Origin: Alphaproteobacteria bacterium
GTDB lineage: Bacteria; Pseudomonadota; Alphaproteobacteria; JAAEOK01
Direction of reading: 5' to 3'
Assembly (NCBI GenBank): GCA_024244705.1
Contig: JAAEOK010000080.1
Coordinates: 1-64,000 of the forward strand
DNA: 64,000 bases
Made by a program: the position numbers and the translations under genes. The notes under the pieces were generated by a model that did not search any database, was not told the DNA's origin, and saw nothing but the letters and a program-made list of their open reading frames with translations. Of this stretch, positions 33,360 through 43,017 are shown piece by piece; the first letter of the stretch is position 1; each line of letters starts with the position of its first letter.

Positions 33360-35501
33360 TCAATCGCCGGCGGCGGCCAGGCGCTGGCTGAGTTTGCGTT
33401 GGCGGAGCAGGGGTGGGCATACCTCTTCGTCGTAGTAGTAGGCTTGGCAGTGCAGGCAGTGGATGCATTCGGCGGGATTGATCGCGCCGCGCGGCTGGAT
33501 CGCCTGAACCGGGCAGGTCACCGCGCATTGCTGACATGGATTGCCGCATTCGGAACGGCGCCGGAGCCAACGGAACATATGCAGGCGGGCGGGAAGCGCC
33601 AGCGCGGCGCCGAGCGGGCATAGGTAACGGCAGAAGACCCGCGGGACGAATAGGCCGGCGCCGAGGATCGTCACCGCATACAGCACGAACGGCCAGTTCC
33701 GGTCGAATTTGAGGATGATCGCCGTCTTGAAGGGCTCGATCTCGGCGGCGCTTTGGGCCAGCGGAGTGGCACCCAGCGATAAGCCGAAGATGACCAGGAA
33801 GATCACGTATTTGAGCGCGACCAGCCGTTCGTGAACCGCCGCCGGAATTTGCAATTGAGGAACCTTGAGCCAAGCCGCCAGCCGGTTGGTCAACTCTTGT
33901 AGGGCTCCAAACGGGCACAGCCAGCCGCAGAACACGCCGCGCGCCCAGAACAACATGGTCACGGCGACAAGACCCCACAGGATAAATATCAGCGGTTCGA
34001 GCAGGAAGGTATCCCAGGTAAAGCCGGTCCGCACCGCTTCGAGAAAGGTCAGGACGTTGAGCACCGACAATTGCGCGCCCATGATCCAACCGAGCCAGAC
34101 CAGGGTGAAAACGAGAAACCCGACGCGAAACCAAGTGTACAACCGCTGCCTACGGACGACCCAGTCCTGGAACAGCAGCGCCAGCAACAATACGGTCAGG
34201 GCGACCGCCAGGACCGCGATCTCGGTCTGCCGGCCCGACCACAAGACCTGCCACAGCGGAGCGCTGTCAGCAAAGTCCGGCGGCACGTCCGACCGCCGGT
34301 AGCGGTCGGGAAGCGAATACGCGCCGGCAAAGACCGCACGGATATCGGTTTCACTGGGTTCGCCGGCGGGAACCAAGAGCTCCAGGCGCCACGGCATTCC
34401 GGGGTCGAACCCGCGCCCGCCCTCGACACGGAACAGAGCGAGGTCACGAAGTACGGGCGCGCCTCCGACAGCGAGATCGGCGATGCGCCGGTAGTCCTCG
34501 CGGTGCAGGGGGAAGCTGCGGTCGCCCTGGACGATCTGGACCCGGTCGAAGACCCCGCTGCGGATGTAAGCCGTTCCCTTGAACGACATCGCGCCGCTGC
34601 CGCCGACAAATATCAGGTGGTCGCCGGCGGCGAGATCCGCCGTTTCGCGGTTGTACGCCTTTTGGCCGAGCAGGTTTTGACCGACGCGGGCCGGTGTGGC
34701 GAGGCCGAACGCGATTTCGATGAGCGCCGTTTCCGCCGGCGGGGCCGTCACCCCCTCAGGGAATAGGCGGCCGCCCTGCTCGGCGAGCCGCTTCTGCGCC
34801 TCGCCAACGGAAACCCGGAGTGGGACCAGGGAACCGTCCGCGAAGAGGGCGTCCCAGTCCGCGGCACTGTACTCTTCGAGCACCAGGCCTTGCGCGCCCA
34901 AGAGGCCGCGGCTCATCGCGACAGCGCGCGCGGCGCGGAGGATCGTGTCGTTGATGACGATCGAGGAAACGGTGGCGCCGGTGACGGCGTCGATGGCAGG
35001 TGCCGTCGCCCCACTTACCTCGATCACCGACACCGGCGATCGAATGTCGAGGCCGATATATTGCTCGACGAAGGCGGTGAGATCGGCGTCGGAAACGCCG
35101 ATTACCAGGATCGGCTCGTGGTGTTCCAGGATGCGAACGCCGCGGATGATGCCGTCGGTATCGACTGCGACGAGGATGTCCATCGGTTTGCCCGAAAACC
35201 CCTTCGACCGAACGACGTTCTGCGTCGACAGAATATACCCGGCAACCTCGCCGTCCGGCCGGGTGACCTTGCGGGTCGGCGGGCTGCCGTCGCTGGGCCC
35301 GACCCATGCGGCCCCGGGGAACGCGCTCTCGAGCCAGGCGGCGTCGATTTCCGCATCGGCCGCCGCGCGCCCCGGTGCGATGTCGACGACGAGCAGAATC
35401 ACGGCGACGAAAAGACCGCGCAATAGGGTCATCCCCCACTGACCGAAATCGGGGCCGGCCTTCGCCCATTTCGCCGCCAAATTACGCAATGCCAACCACA
35501 C
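33360..35501 (-). CDS. nirI: NirI/NosR-family flavo-iron-sulfur membrane protein
   Basis: The 713-residue protein has an N-terminal FMN-binding periplasmic domain (GATV in VTGATVSSI; a covalent-FMN threonine is typical), a membrane part of about six helices with the CX3CP motifs CGWLCPFGALQ and CRYLCPLGAAL, and C-terminal iron-sulfur motifs CGNPCQQCAVTCP and CIHCLHC. NirI is needed for nirS expression or activity in Paracoccus, NosR for nitrous oxide reductase. Because it is divergent from nirS and no nosZ is seen, NirI is preferred. The start is GTG at 35501; an ATG at 35432 is possible. Confidence 0.85.
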   Translation of the reverse strand: MWLALRNLAAKWAKAGPDFGQWGMTLLRGLFVAVILLVVDIAPGRAAADAEIDAAWLESAFPGAAWVGPSDGSPPTRKVTRPDGEVAGYILSTQNVVRSKGFSGKPMDILVAVDTDGIIRGVRILEHHEPILVIGVSDADLTAFVEQYIGLDIRSPVSVIEVSGATAPAIDAVTGATVSSIVINDTILRAARAVAMSRGLLGAQGLVLEEYSAADWDALFADGSLVPLRVSVGEAQKRLAEQGGRLFPEGVTAPPAETALIEIAFGLATPARVGQNLLGQKAYNRETADLAAGDHLIFVGGSGAMSFKGTAYIRSGVFDRVQIVQGDRSFPLHREDYRRIADLAVGGAPVLRDLALFRVEGGRGFDPGMPWRLELLVPAGEPSETDIRAVFAGAYSLPDRYRRSDVPPDFADSAPLWQVLWSGRQTEIAVLAVALTVLLLALLFQDWVVRRQRLYTWFRVGFLVFTLVWLGWIMGAQLSVLNVLTFLEAVRTGFTWDTFLLEPLIFILWGLVAVTMLFWARGVFCGWLCPFGALQELTNRLAAWLKVPQLQIPAAVHERLVALKYVIFLVIFGLSLGATPLAQSAAEIEPFKTAIILKFDRNWPFVLYAVTILGAGLFVPRVFCRYLCPLGAALALPARLHMFRWLRRRSECGNPCQQCAVTCPVQAIQPRGAINPAECIHCLHCQAYYYDEEVCPPLLRQRKLSQRLAAAGD

Positions 35502-35553
35502 ATCTTTACTGCCTCGACGGCGGGCATTCTGACGATCGGTTCAGGCGCGCACT

Positions 35554-35567
35554 TTGACATAGCTCAA
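35554..35567 (-). promoter_or_regulatory. Degenerate FNR/NNR box for nirI
   Basis: On the plus strand the site is TTGACATAGCTCAA, one half (TTGAC) perfect and the other (CTCAA) one base off. Its centre, 35560.5, is about 41.5 bases from a minus-strand start near 35519 expected from CAGAAT (35531-35526), a 4/6 match to the -10 consensus. This would drive nirI. Confidence 0.55.
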
Positions 35568-35617
35568 GCGTCCGGCCCGAGTCCATCGGCCGGGGATCAG
35601 CGCCAGCGGCCGGGCGA

Positions 35618-35631
35618 TTGACGCAGATCAA
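35618..35631 (+). promoter_or_regulatory. FNR/NNR-type box for nirS
   Basis: TTGACGCAGATCAA is a perfect TTGAC-N4-ATCAA site, 56 bases before the nirS start codon. A start near 35666 would put it at -41.5, with CATAGG at 35652-35657 as a weak -10. Its half sites equal those of the box at 26504. Confidence 0.8.
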
Positions 35632-35671
35632 GGACGTTTCGAGGGCCGCATCATAGGGTCCTGCGACCTAG

Positions 35672-37441
<1,770 letters not shown>

Positions 37442-37447
37442 AGAATC

Positions 37448-37471
37448 GGGGCGGGCCTTCGGGCCTGCCCC
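37448..37471 (+). terminator. UUCG-capped hairpin between nirS and nirE
   Basis: GGGGCGGGCC and GGCCTGCCCC form a 10-bp stem with one G-U pair around a TTCG loop closed by C-G, the classic very stable tetraloop. It begins 7 bases after the nirS stop. Downstream bases (TCTTCCCC) are poor in U, so it may attenuate rather than end transcription, or stabilise nirS mRNA so that NirS is made in excess over the d1 biosynthesis enzymes. Confidence 0.65.
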
Positions 37472-37521
37472 TCTTCCCCGGTACTGCTGTTGACGGGCCA
37501 GCTCGGCAGGAGGGTAAGGAG

Positions 37522-38322
37522 ATGCCAAAGTCCGACCGTCCGGTCGTCTATCTGGTAGGCGCAGGTCCCGGCGACCCCGACCTGCTTACGGTCAAAGCTC
37601 AGCGACTACTGCAATCGGCACAGGTTGTCATTTACGACCGGCTGGTCGCCGTTGAAATCCTTGACCTCGTTCCCGCCGGTGCGATCCGAATCTTCGCCGG
37701 CAAGGCGCAGGGCCGCCATTCCATGTGTCAGGAAGACATCAACGCGACGTTGGCGCGCCTCGCCCGCCACGACCGCATCGTCGTCCGACTCAAGGGCGGC
37801 GACCCGCTGATCTTCGGCCGCGGTAGCGAGGAGGCCGAGTATCTGGTCCGCCGCGGCATCGCGGTCGAAGTTGTCCCCGGTATCACGGCCGCCTCGGGGT
37901 GCGCCGCCGGTGTCGGCATTCCGCTCACCCACCGCGGTTATGCGACCGGCGTGCGATTCGTCACCGGCCACTGCCGCGACGACCGCGACCTCGACCTGAA
38001 CTGGCGGAGCCTGGCCGACCCCGAGACGACATTGGTCGTCTATATGGGACTCTCCAATGCCAAGCAAATCTCGGGCGGGCTGATCGCGGAAGGCATGCCG
38101 GGCGATATTCCGGCGGCGGCGATCGCCAATGGAACAACCCCGCAGGAGCAGGTCGTCGTATCCACCCTGGAGCACCTGGCCGCCGATATCGAGAGCGCGG
38201 GAATCGCGGCACCGGCATTGCTGGTCATCGGCCACGTCGTCGCCTTCGCCCGAAATTCGGACCTTGCCGCCACATGGCTGCCGTTGCCCGACATGCTGAT
38301 GGCCGAGGCCGGCCGTGCTTAG
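37522..38322 (+). CDS. nirE: Uroporphyrinogen-III C-methyltransferase (d1-haem branch)
   Basis: The 266-residue SAM-dependent enzyme makes precorrin-2 from uroporphyrinogen III. Motifs: VYLVGAGPGDPDLLTVKAQRLLQSAQVVIYDRLV at the N-terminus, VVRLKGGDPLIFGRGSEEAEYL, EVVPGITAASGCAAGVGIPLTHRG and YMGLSNAKQI. It lacks the CysG dehydrogenase/chelatase domain. It is the first gene of the d1-haem pathway here and overlaps nirC by 8 bases. Confidence 0.95.
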   Translation: MPKSDRPVVYLVGAGPGDPDLLTVKAQRLLQSAQVVIYDRLVAVEILDLVPAGAIRIFAGKAQGRHSMCQEDINATLARLARHDRIVVRLKGGDPLIFGRGSEEAEYLVRRGIAVEVVPGITAASGCAAGVGIPLTHRGYATGVRFVTGHCRDDRDLDLNWRSLADPETTLVVYMGLSNAKQISGGLIAEGMPGDIPAAAIANGTTPQEQVVVSTLEHLAADIESAGIAAPALLVIGHVVAFARNSDLAATWLPLPDMLMAEAGRA

Positions 38323-38644
38323 AGCGGTCGCCGCGGTTGCGCTCGGTCTGGTGTCCGTCGCCGCCAGCCTGGCGCTGGCCGATCCCGGCTCCGAACGCAA
38401 AGTCGAGCTGCTCTATCGGCTCCGCCACGATTGCGGATCGTGCCACGGCATGACCCTGAAGGGCGGCCTCGGCCCGCCGTTGCTGCCGGCAGCGCTGGCC
38501 GGGCGGCCCGACGACGCGCTGATCGATGTGATTCTTCACGGCATCCCGGACAGTCCGATGCCGCCTTGGGCGTTTGAAATCGATCGCGACGAGGTCGCCT
38601 GGCTTGTCACCAACCTCAAAAAAGGACTCCCCGATGCAGAGTGA
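38315..38644 (+). CDS. nirC: Cytochrome c NirC
   Basis: The 109-residue protein has a signal peptide (AVAAVALGLVSVAASLALA) and one class I haem c site, CGSCH at residues 40-44, followed by a GLGPPLLPAALAG loop and a likely Met ligand in SPMPPW. NirC is a periplasmic electron donor for the NirN/NirS d1 system. It starts with GTG at 38315, inside the end of nirE, and overlaps the nirF start, a sign of tight translational coupling. Confidence 0.9.
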   Translation: MLRAVAAVALGLVSVAASLALADPGSERKVELLYRLRHDCGSCHGMTLKGGLGPPLLPAALAGRPDDALIDVILHGIPDSPMPPWAFEIDRDEVAWLVTNLKKGLPDAE

Positions 38645-39833
38645 CTACGTACGCCGATTGGCGGTCATTTCTCTTGCCGTGCTGGGATGGCTCCTTCTGG
38701 GCGCGGCCGATCTCGCGGCTCCGCTGCGCGGTACCGGCGACCTCGGCGTCGTCGTCGAGCGTGGGGCGGGCCGTATCCAAATCATCGAGACGACGACCGG
38801 GACTTCGCTCAGTACCGTCGAGGGCCTGGGTGATCTGTCCCACGCTTCGGTCGTCTATTCCCGCGACGGCCGATACGCGTTCGTCTTCGGCCGCGACGGC
38901 GGCCTGAGCAAGGTCGATCTGTTGACCGGCACCGTCGCCAAACGGGTCGTGCAGGCCGGCAACAGTATCGGTGGGGCGATTTCCCAAGACGGACGCTTGG
39001 TCGCGGTATCCAACTATGAGCCCGGCGGGGTCCGGGTCTTCGATTCCGAGACCCTCGATCTCGTCGCCGACATTCCCGCCACCCATGGCGATAACGGCGC
39101 GACCTCGAAGGTGGTCGGCCTGGTCGATGCGCCCGGTCAACGCTTCGTCTTCAGCCTATTCGACGGTGGTGAAATCTGGACCGTCGATTTTTCCGATCCG
39201 GGAGATCCGAAGGTCGACAAGTATCCGAACATTGGCCGCCAGCCCTATGATGGGCTGATCACTCCCGACGGGCGCTATTACTTGGCCGGGCTGTTTGGCG
39301 AGGACGGAATCGCCTTGTTGGATCTGTGGCACCCGGAACGGGGTGTGAGCCGGATTCTGGACGGTTATGGCCGCGGCGAGGAGAAGCTCCCGGTTTACAA
39401 GATGCCCCACCTCGAGGGCTGGGCGAGTGCCGGCGACCGCATCTTCCTGCCGGCCGTCGGGCGCCACGAGCTGCTCGTGGTCGATCCCCGAACCTGGGCC
39501 GAGATCGGCCGGGTCGCCGTTCACGGCCAACCGATCTTCGCCGTCGCCAGACCCGATGGCCGCCAGGTCTGGGTCAATTTCGCCCATCCCCTGAACGATG
39601 TGGTGCAGGTCATCGATACCGAGACCCTCGAAATCATCGACACGCTCGAGCCCGGCAAGGCGGCGCTCCATCTCGAGTTCACGCCCCGCGGCGAGAAGGT
39701 CTGGATATCGGTGCGCGACGAGGATCGGGTCGATGTCTATGACACCGCGACGCGGGCGCGCATCGGCCACCTGAAGATGGACAAGCCGAGCGGGATTTTT
39801 CTCGCTGCGCGGGCCCATCGGACCGGCCTTTAG
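38634..39833 (+). CDS. nirF: d1-haem biosynthesis protein NirF
   Basis: The 399-residue protein is a d1-haem propeller homologue of NirS without the cytochrome c domain: RIQIIETTTGTSLSTVEGLGDLSHASVVYSRDGRYAFVFGRDGGLSKVDLLTG opens it, and KMDKPSGIF closes it. NirF acts as a periplasmic, membrane-tethered dihydro-d1 or precursor-modifying protein. The N-terminal segment LAVISLAVLGWLLLGAADLAA could be a signal or anchor. The start at 38634 (MQSDYVRR) overlaps nirC by 11 bases. Confidence 0.93.
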   Translation: MQSDYVRRLAVISLAVLGWLLLGAADLAAPLRGTGDLGVVVERGAGRIQIIETTTGTSLSTVEGLGDLSHASVVYSRDGRYAFVFGRDGGLSKVDLLTGTVAKRVVQAGNSIGGAISQDGRLVAVSNYEPGGVRVFDSETLDLVADIPATHGDNGATSKVVGLVDAPGQRFVFSLFDGGEIWTVDFSDPGDPKVDKYPNIGRQPYDGLITPDGRYYLAGLFGEDGIALLDLWHPERGVSRILDGYGRGEEKLPVYKMPHLEGWASAGDRIFLPAVGRHELLVVDPRTWAEIGRVAVHGQPIFAVARPDGRQVWVNFAHPLNDVVQVIDTETLEIIDTLEPGKAALHLEFTPRGEKVWISVRDEDRVDVYDTATRARIGHLKMDKPSGIFLAARAHRTGL

Positions 39834-39843
39834 GAGGCGGCGG

Positions 39844-40350
39844 ATGGGCGATATCGACGATCGCGGCGGCGTCGTCTCCGGCGAATCCAGGGCGCTCGAA
39901 CTCGACCGCTTCGGGCGTGACCTGCTCGACGGGTTCCAGCGCGATTTACCACTGACACCGCGTCCGTTCGCCGAAATCGCGGATCGGCTCGGCGTGGCCG
40001 AAGACGATGTCTTGGATGGGCTCCGGCGGCTGACCGAGGCGGGCGCGGTTTCGCGGGTCGGCGCCGTGGTCGCGCCGCACAGCGTCGGGTGGAGTACCCT
40101 CGCGGCGATGGCGGTTCCGGCCGAGCGCCTCGAAGACGTCGCCGCCTCGGTGTCGGCAATCCCCGAGGTCAATCACAATTACCAGCGCGAGCATCGGTTC
40201 AATCTGTGGTTCGTCGTGACCGGGTGCGATCGTGACCATGTCGCCGCCGTATTGGACGGCATCGAGGCGCGCAGCGGCTGCCAGGTTCTCGATTTGCCGC
40301 TGCTCGAGTCCTACCACATCGATTTGGGGTTCGATCTGCGATGGAACTGA
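39844..40350 (+). CDS. nirD: Sirohaem decarboxylase subunit NirD (Lrp/AsnC-like)
   Basis: The 168-residue protein has an AsnC-type N-terminal helix-turn-helix-like part (LLDGFQRDLPLTPRPFAEIADRLG) and a ligand domain with the signature VNHNYQREHRFNLWFVVTG, that marks the NirD/NirG branch. With NirL, NirG and NirH it decarboxylates sirohaem to didecarboxysirohaem on the way to d1 haem. GGAGGCGG precedes the start. It overlaps nirL by 10 bases. Confidence 0.88.
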   Translation: MGDIDDRGGVVSGESRALELDRFGRDLLDGFQRDLPLTPRPFAEIADRLGVAEDDVLDGLRRLTEAGAVSRVGAVVAPHSVGWSTLAAMAVPAERLEDVAASVSAIPEVNHNYQREHRFNLWFVVTGCDRDHVAAVLDGIEARSGCQVLDLPLLESYHIDLGFDLRWN

Positions 40351-40859
40351 CCGACCGGGATCGCGACCTGCTCGCGGCTCTCCAAGAGGGCCTGCCGCTC
40401 GTCGAACGTCCCTATAGAGAGATCGCAGACCGGCTCGGATGTCGGGAGGACGAGGTCATTGCCCGCCTCGCCGGCTTGATCGACACCGGGATCATCAAGC
40501 GCCTCGGTGTCGTCGTGCGGCACCACGAGCTCGGCTATCGCGCCAACGCCATGGTCGTGTGGGATGTCCCCGACCGGGATGTCGAGGATGCCGGCCGGCG
40601 TCTCGCGGCGCTGCCCTATGTCACCTTGTGCTATCGCCGTCCGCGACGCCTGCCAGAGTGGCCCTACAACTTGTTCTGCATGATCCATGGCCGGAACCGG
40701 GAGGCGGTGGAAGGGCTGATCGCCGAAGCCGCCAGCGCATGCCGGCTCGGCGCGATACCGCGGGAAACGCTTTTCAGCACGCGGCGGTTCAAGCAACGGG
40801 GCGCCCGCTACGATGCGGCCGAGCCGGGCGCCGCCGCGGTCGCCGCGGAGATGGCCTGA
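40341..40859 (+). CDS. nirL: Sirohaem decarboxylase subunit NirL
   Basis: The 172-residue AsnC-like protein (LLAALQEGLPLVERPYREIADRLG at the start) carries the NirL/NirH branch motif LCYRRPRRLPEWPYNLFCMIHG, in which the CYRR and WPYNLF residues line the sirohaem site. It pairs with a NirD-type subunit in a heteromer. Start and stop overlap both neighbours (nirD by 10 bases, nirG by TGATG). Confidence 0.87.
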   Translation: MELTDRDRDLLAALQEGLPLVERPYREIADRLGCREDEVIARLAGLIDTGIIKRLGVVVRHHELGYRANAMVVWDVPDRDVEDAGRRLAALPYVTLCYRRPRRLPEWPYNLFCMIHGRNREAVEGLIAEAASACRLGAIPRETLFSTRRFKQRGARYDAAEPGAAAVAAEMA

Positions 40860-41302
40860 TGGACGCGCTCGACCGCCGTATCATCAACAATCTGCAGGGC
40901 GGGTTCCCGATTGCGGAGCGGCCCTTTGCCGCGGCGGCCGGGGCCCTGTCGATCGATGAAGATGAGCTCCTCGGTCGGCTGGACAAGCTCGTCGCCGATG
41001 GGACGCTGAGTCGCTTCGGCCCGCTCTACAACGCCGAGGCCATGGGCGGTGGCCTGACGCTGGCCGCCATGGCGGTCCCCGCCGGCCGGTTCGAGGAGGT
41101 CGCCGAGATCGTCAATGGCTTCCCCGAGGTCGCCCACAATTACGAACGCGATCACCCGCTGAACATGTGGTTCGTGGTCGCCACCGAGCATACTGCCCGG
41201 GTCCAGGACGTGCTCGCGGAAATCGCGGCGGCGACGGGGATCGAGGTTCTCGACATGCCGAAGCTGGAAGAATTCTTTCTCGAATTGAGGTTGGTCCTAT
41301 GA
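40859..41302 (+). CDS. nirG: Sirohaem decarboxylase subunit NirG
   Basis: This 147-residue AsnC-like protein has the branch motif VAHNYERDHPLNMWFVVATEH, close to that of NirD, and starts with LDRRIINNLQGGFPIAERPFAAAA. It is shorter than NirD at the N-terminus. It probably pairs with NirH. The start codon shares bases with the nirL stop, and its own stop overlaps the nirH start (ATGA). Confidence 0.87.
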   Translation: MDALDRRIINNLQGGFPIAERPFAAAAGALSIDEDELLGRLDKLVADGTLSRFGPLYNAEAMGGGLTLAAMAVPAGRFEEVAEIVNGFPEVAHNYERDHPLNMWFVVATEHTARVQDVLAEIAAATGIEVLDMPKLEEFFLELRLVL

Positions 41303-41805
41303 CCGCGGCGGCGCTCAAGGTGGCCGCCGGGATCGACCCGGTCGACCGCCGCATCATTGCCGCCACCCAGGGCGGCCTGCCGCTCTGCCCGCGCCCGTTC
41401 CATGCCGTCGCCGCGCAACTGGGTCTCGACCCATCGGAGGTGATGCGCCGGTTCGACGCGATGATAGCCGCCGGCATCATCCGCCGCGTCGGCGCCGTGC
41501 CCAACCACTATGCGCTCGGCTTCACCGCCAACGCGATGTCGGTGTGGGACGTCGACGACACCGAGGTCGGGCGCATTGGCCACCGCGCCGGCGAACTCGA
41601 TTTCGTTACCCACTGCTACCGCAGACCGCGTCATCCGCCCCTCTGGCCCTATAACCTTTTCGCCATGGTGCACGGTCGAGACCGTGAGGAAGTGGACGAA
41701 AAGGTGGGGCGGATCGCAGCCCTCATGGGCGCGGCTTGCCGCGCCCATGAGGTGCTCTATAGCAAGCGAATCCTGAAGAAAACCGGCCTGCGACTGGCCG
41801 GATAG
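41299..41805 (+). CDS. nirH: Sirohaem decarboxylase subunit NirH
   Basis: The 168-residue AsnC-like protein starts VDRRIIAATQGGLPLCPRPFHAVAAQLG and has the NirL/NirH motif HCYRRPRHPPLWPYNLFAMVHG. With NirG it forms the second pair of sirohaem decarboxylase subunits. Four separate subunit genes, as in Pseudomonas nirDLGH, rather than fused versions, are kept here. It overlaps nirG by 4 bases. Confidence 0.87.
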   Translation: MTAAALKVAAGIDPVDRRIIAATQGGLPLCPRPFHAVAAQLGLDPSEVMRRFDAMIAAGIIRRVGAVPNHYALGFTANAMSVWDVDDTEVGRIGHRAGELDFVTHCYRRPRHPPLWPYNLFAMVHGRDREEVDEKVGRIAALMGAACRAHEVLYSKRILKKTGLRLAG

Positions 41806-41820
41806 GGGGAGGACGCCACC

Positions 41821-43017
41821 ATGTTTCGCCTCAGCCAATTCATGCGTGAGCTCTATGCGCCGACACCGGTCATCCGCCACCGCCCGTCGGGGCCGGTGGT
41901 CATCTGGAACCTGATTCGCCGCTGCAACCTCAACTGCAAGCACTGCTACGCGCTGTCGGCCGACGTCGATTTCCCCGGCGAGTTGGCAACCGCGGAGGTG
42001 TTCGGCGTGATGGACGACCTCCGCGCGTTTGGCGTGCCGGTGCTAATCCTGTCCGGCGGCGAGCCGCTGCTGCGCCCGGACATTTTCGATATCGCCGCGC
42101 GGGCCAAGGACATGGGCTTCTATATCGGGCTGTCGACCAACGGCGCGTTGATCGACCGTCCGATGGCGGCGCGGATCGGCGAGATCGATTTCAACTATGT
42201 CGGCGTCAGCCTCGACGGTATCGGCCCGGTCCACGACGCTTTTCGGCGCCAGGAGGGCGCTTACCAGGCCTCGTTGGGCGGCATCCGGTTGTGCCGGGAG
42301 ATCGGCGTCAAGGTCGGCATCCGCTACACCATGACCGAGCAGAACATCGAATCTCTGGAGCCCTTGCTCGACCTCATGGAGACCGAGGATATCGACAAGT
42401 TCTACCTCTCCCATCTGGTCTATGCCGGGCGCGGCAATCGTTACCGCGAAGGCGACGCCCGTCATCGCACCACGCGCGACGCCCTCGACGTCGTTTTTGA
42501 GCGCTGCCTCGATCATGCGCGTCGCGGGGTCGACAAGGAGTTCGTCACCGGCAACAACGACGCCGACGGGGTTTACTTCCTGTTCTGGGTGCGCGAGCGA
42601 TTTCCGGACATGGCCGACCACATCGAGGCCAAGCTCGAGGCCTGGGGCGGCAACGCGTCCGGCGTCAACGTCGCCAATATCGATAATCTCGGCAACGTCC
42701 ATCCGGACACGTTCTGGTGGCACTACGCGCTCGGCAATGTCAAGGAACGGCCGTTTTCGGAGATCTGGACCGACCTCAGCGATCCCATCCTCGCCGGGCT
42801 GAAAGCCAGCCCGCGGCGGATCAAGGGCCGCTGCGGCGCCTGCCGTCATTTCGCCATATGCGGCGGCAACACGCGGGTCCGTGCCTTTCAGCTCAGCGGC
42901 GATCCGTGGCAGGAAGACCCGGCCTGCTATCTCACCAACCGGGAGATCGGCGTCGCGGGCGACCCGCGCCTGGCCCTGACACCCTATCGGAGCCGACGGC
43001 ATGCCGCGACTGCGTAA
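41821..43017 (+). CDS. nirJ: Radical SAM d1-haem biosynthesis protein NirJ
   Basis: The 398-residue protein has the radical SAM motif C35-x3-C39-x2-C42 (CNLNCKHC), the GGE motif in LSGGEPLLRPD, and a C-terminal SPASM-like cysteine set (GRCGACRHFAICGGN). NirJ removes the propionate side chains of didecarboxysirohaem. GGGGGAGGAC precedes the start. The end overlaps the nirN start by 17 bases. Confidence 0.94.
   Translation: MFRLSQFMRELYAPTPVIRHRPSGPVVIWNLIRRCNLNCKHCYALSADVDFPGELATAEVFGVMDDLRAFGVPVLILSGGEPLLRPDIFDIAARAKDMGFYIGLSTNGALIDRPMAARIGEIDFNYVGVSLDGIGPVHDAFRRQEGAYQASLGGIRLCREIGVKVGIRYTMTEQNIESLEPLLDLMETEDIDKFYLSHLVYAGRGNRYREGDARHRTTRDALDVVFERCLDHARRGVDKEFVTGNNDADGVYFLFWVRERFPDMADHIEAKLEAWGGNASGVNVANIDNLGNVHPDTFWWHYALGNVKERPFSEIWTDLSDPILAGLKASPRRIKGRCGACRHFAICGGNTRVRAFQLSGDPWQEDPACYLTNREIGVAGDPRLALTPYRSRRHAATA

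Noticed and set aside
33360-35501. NosR for nitrous oxide reductase
   Set aside because: The domain order would fit, but the gene is divergent from nirS and no nos gene is present, so NirI is preferred.
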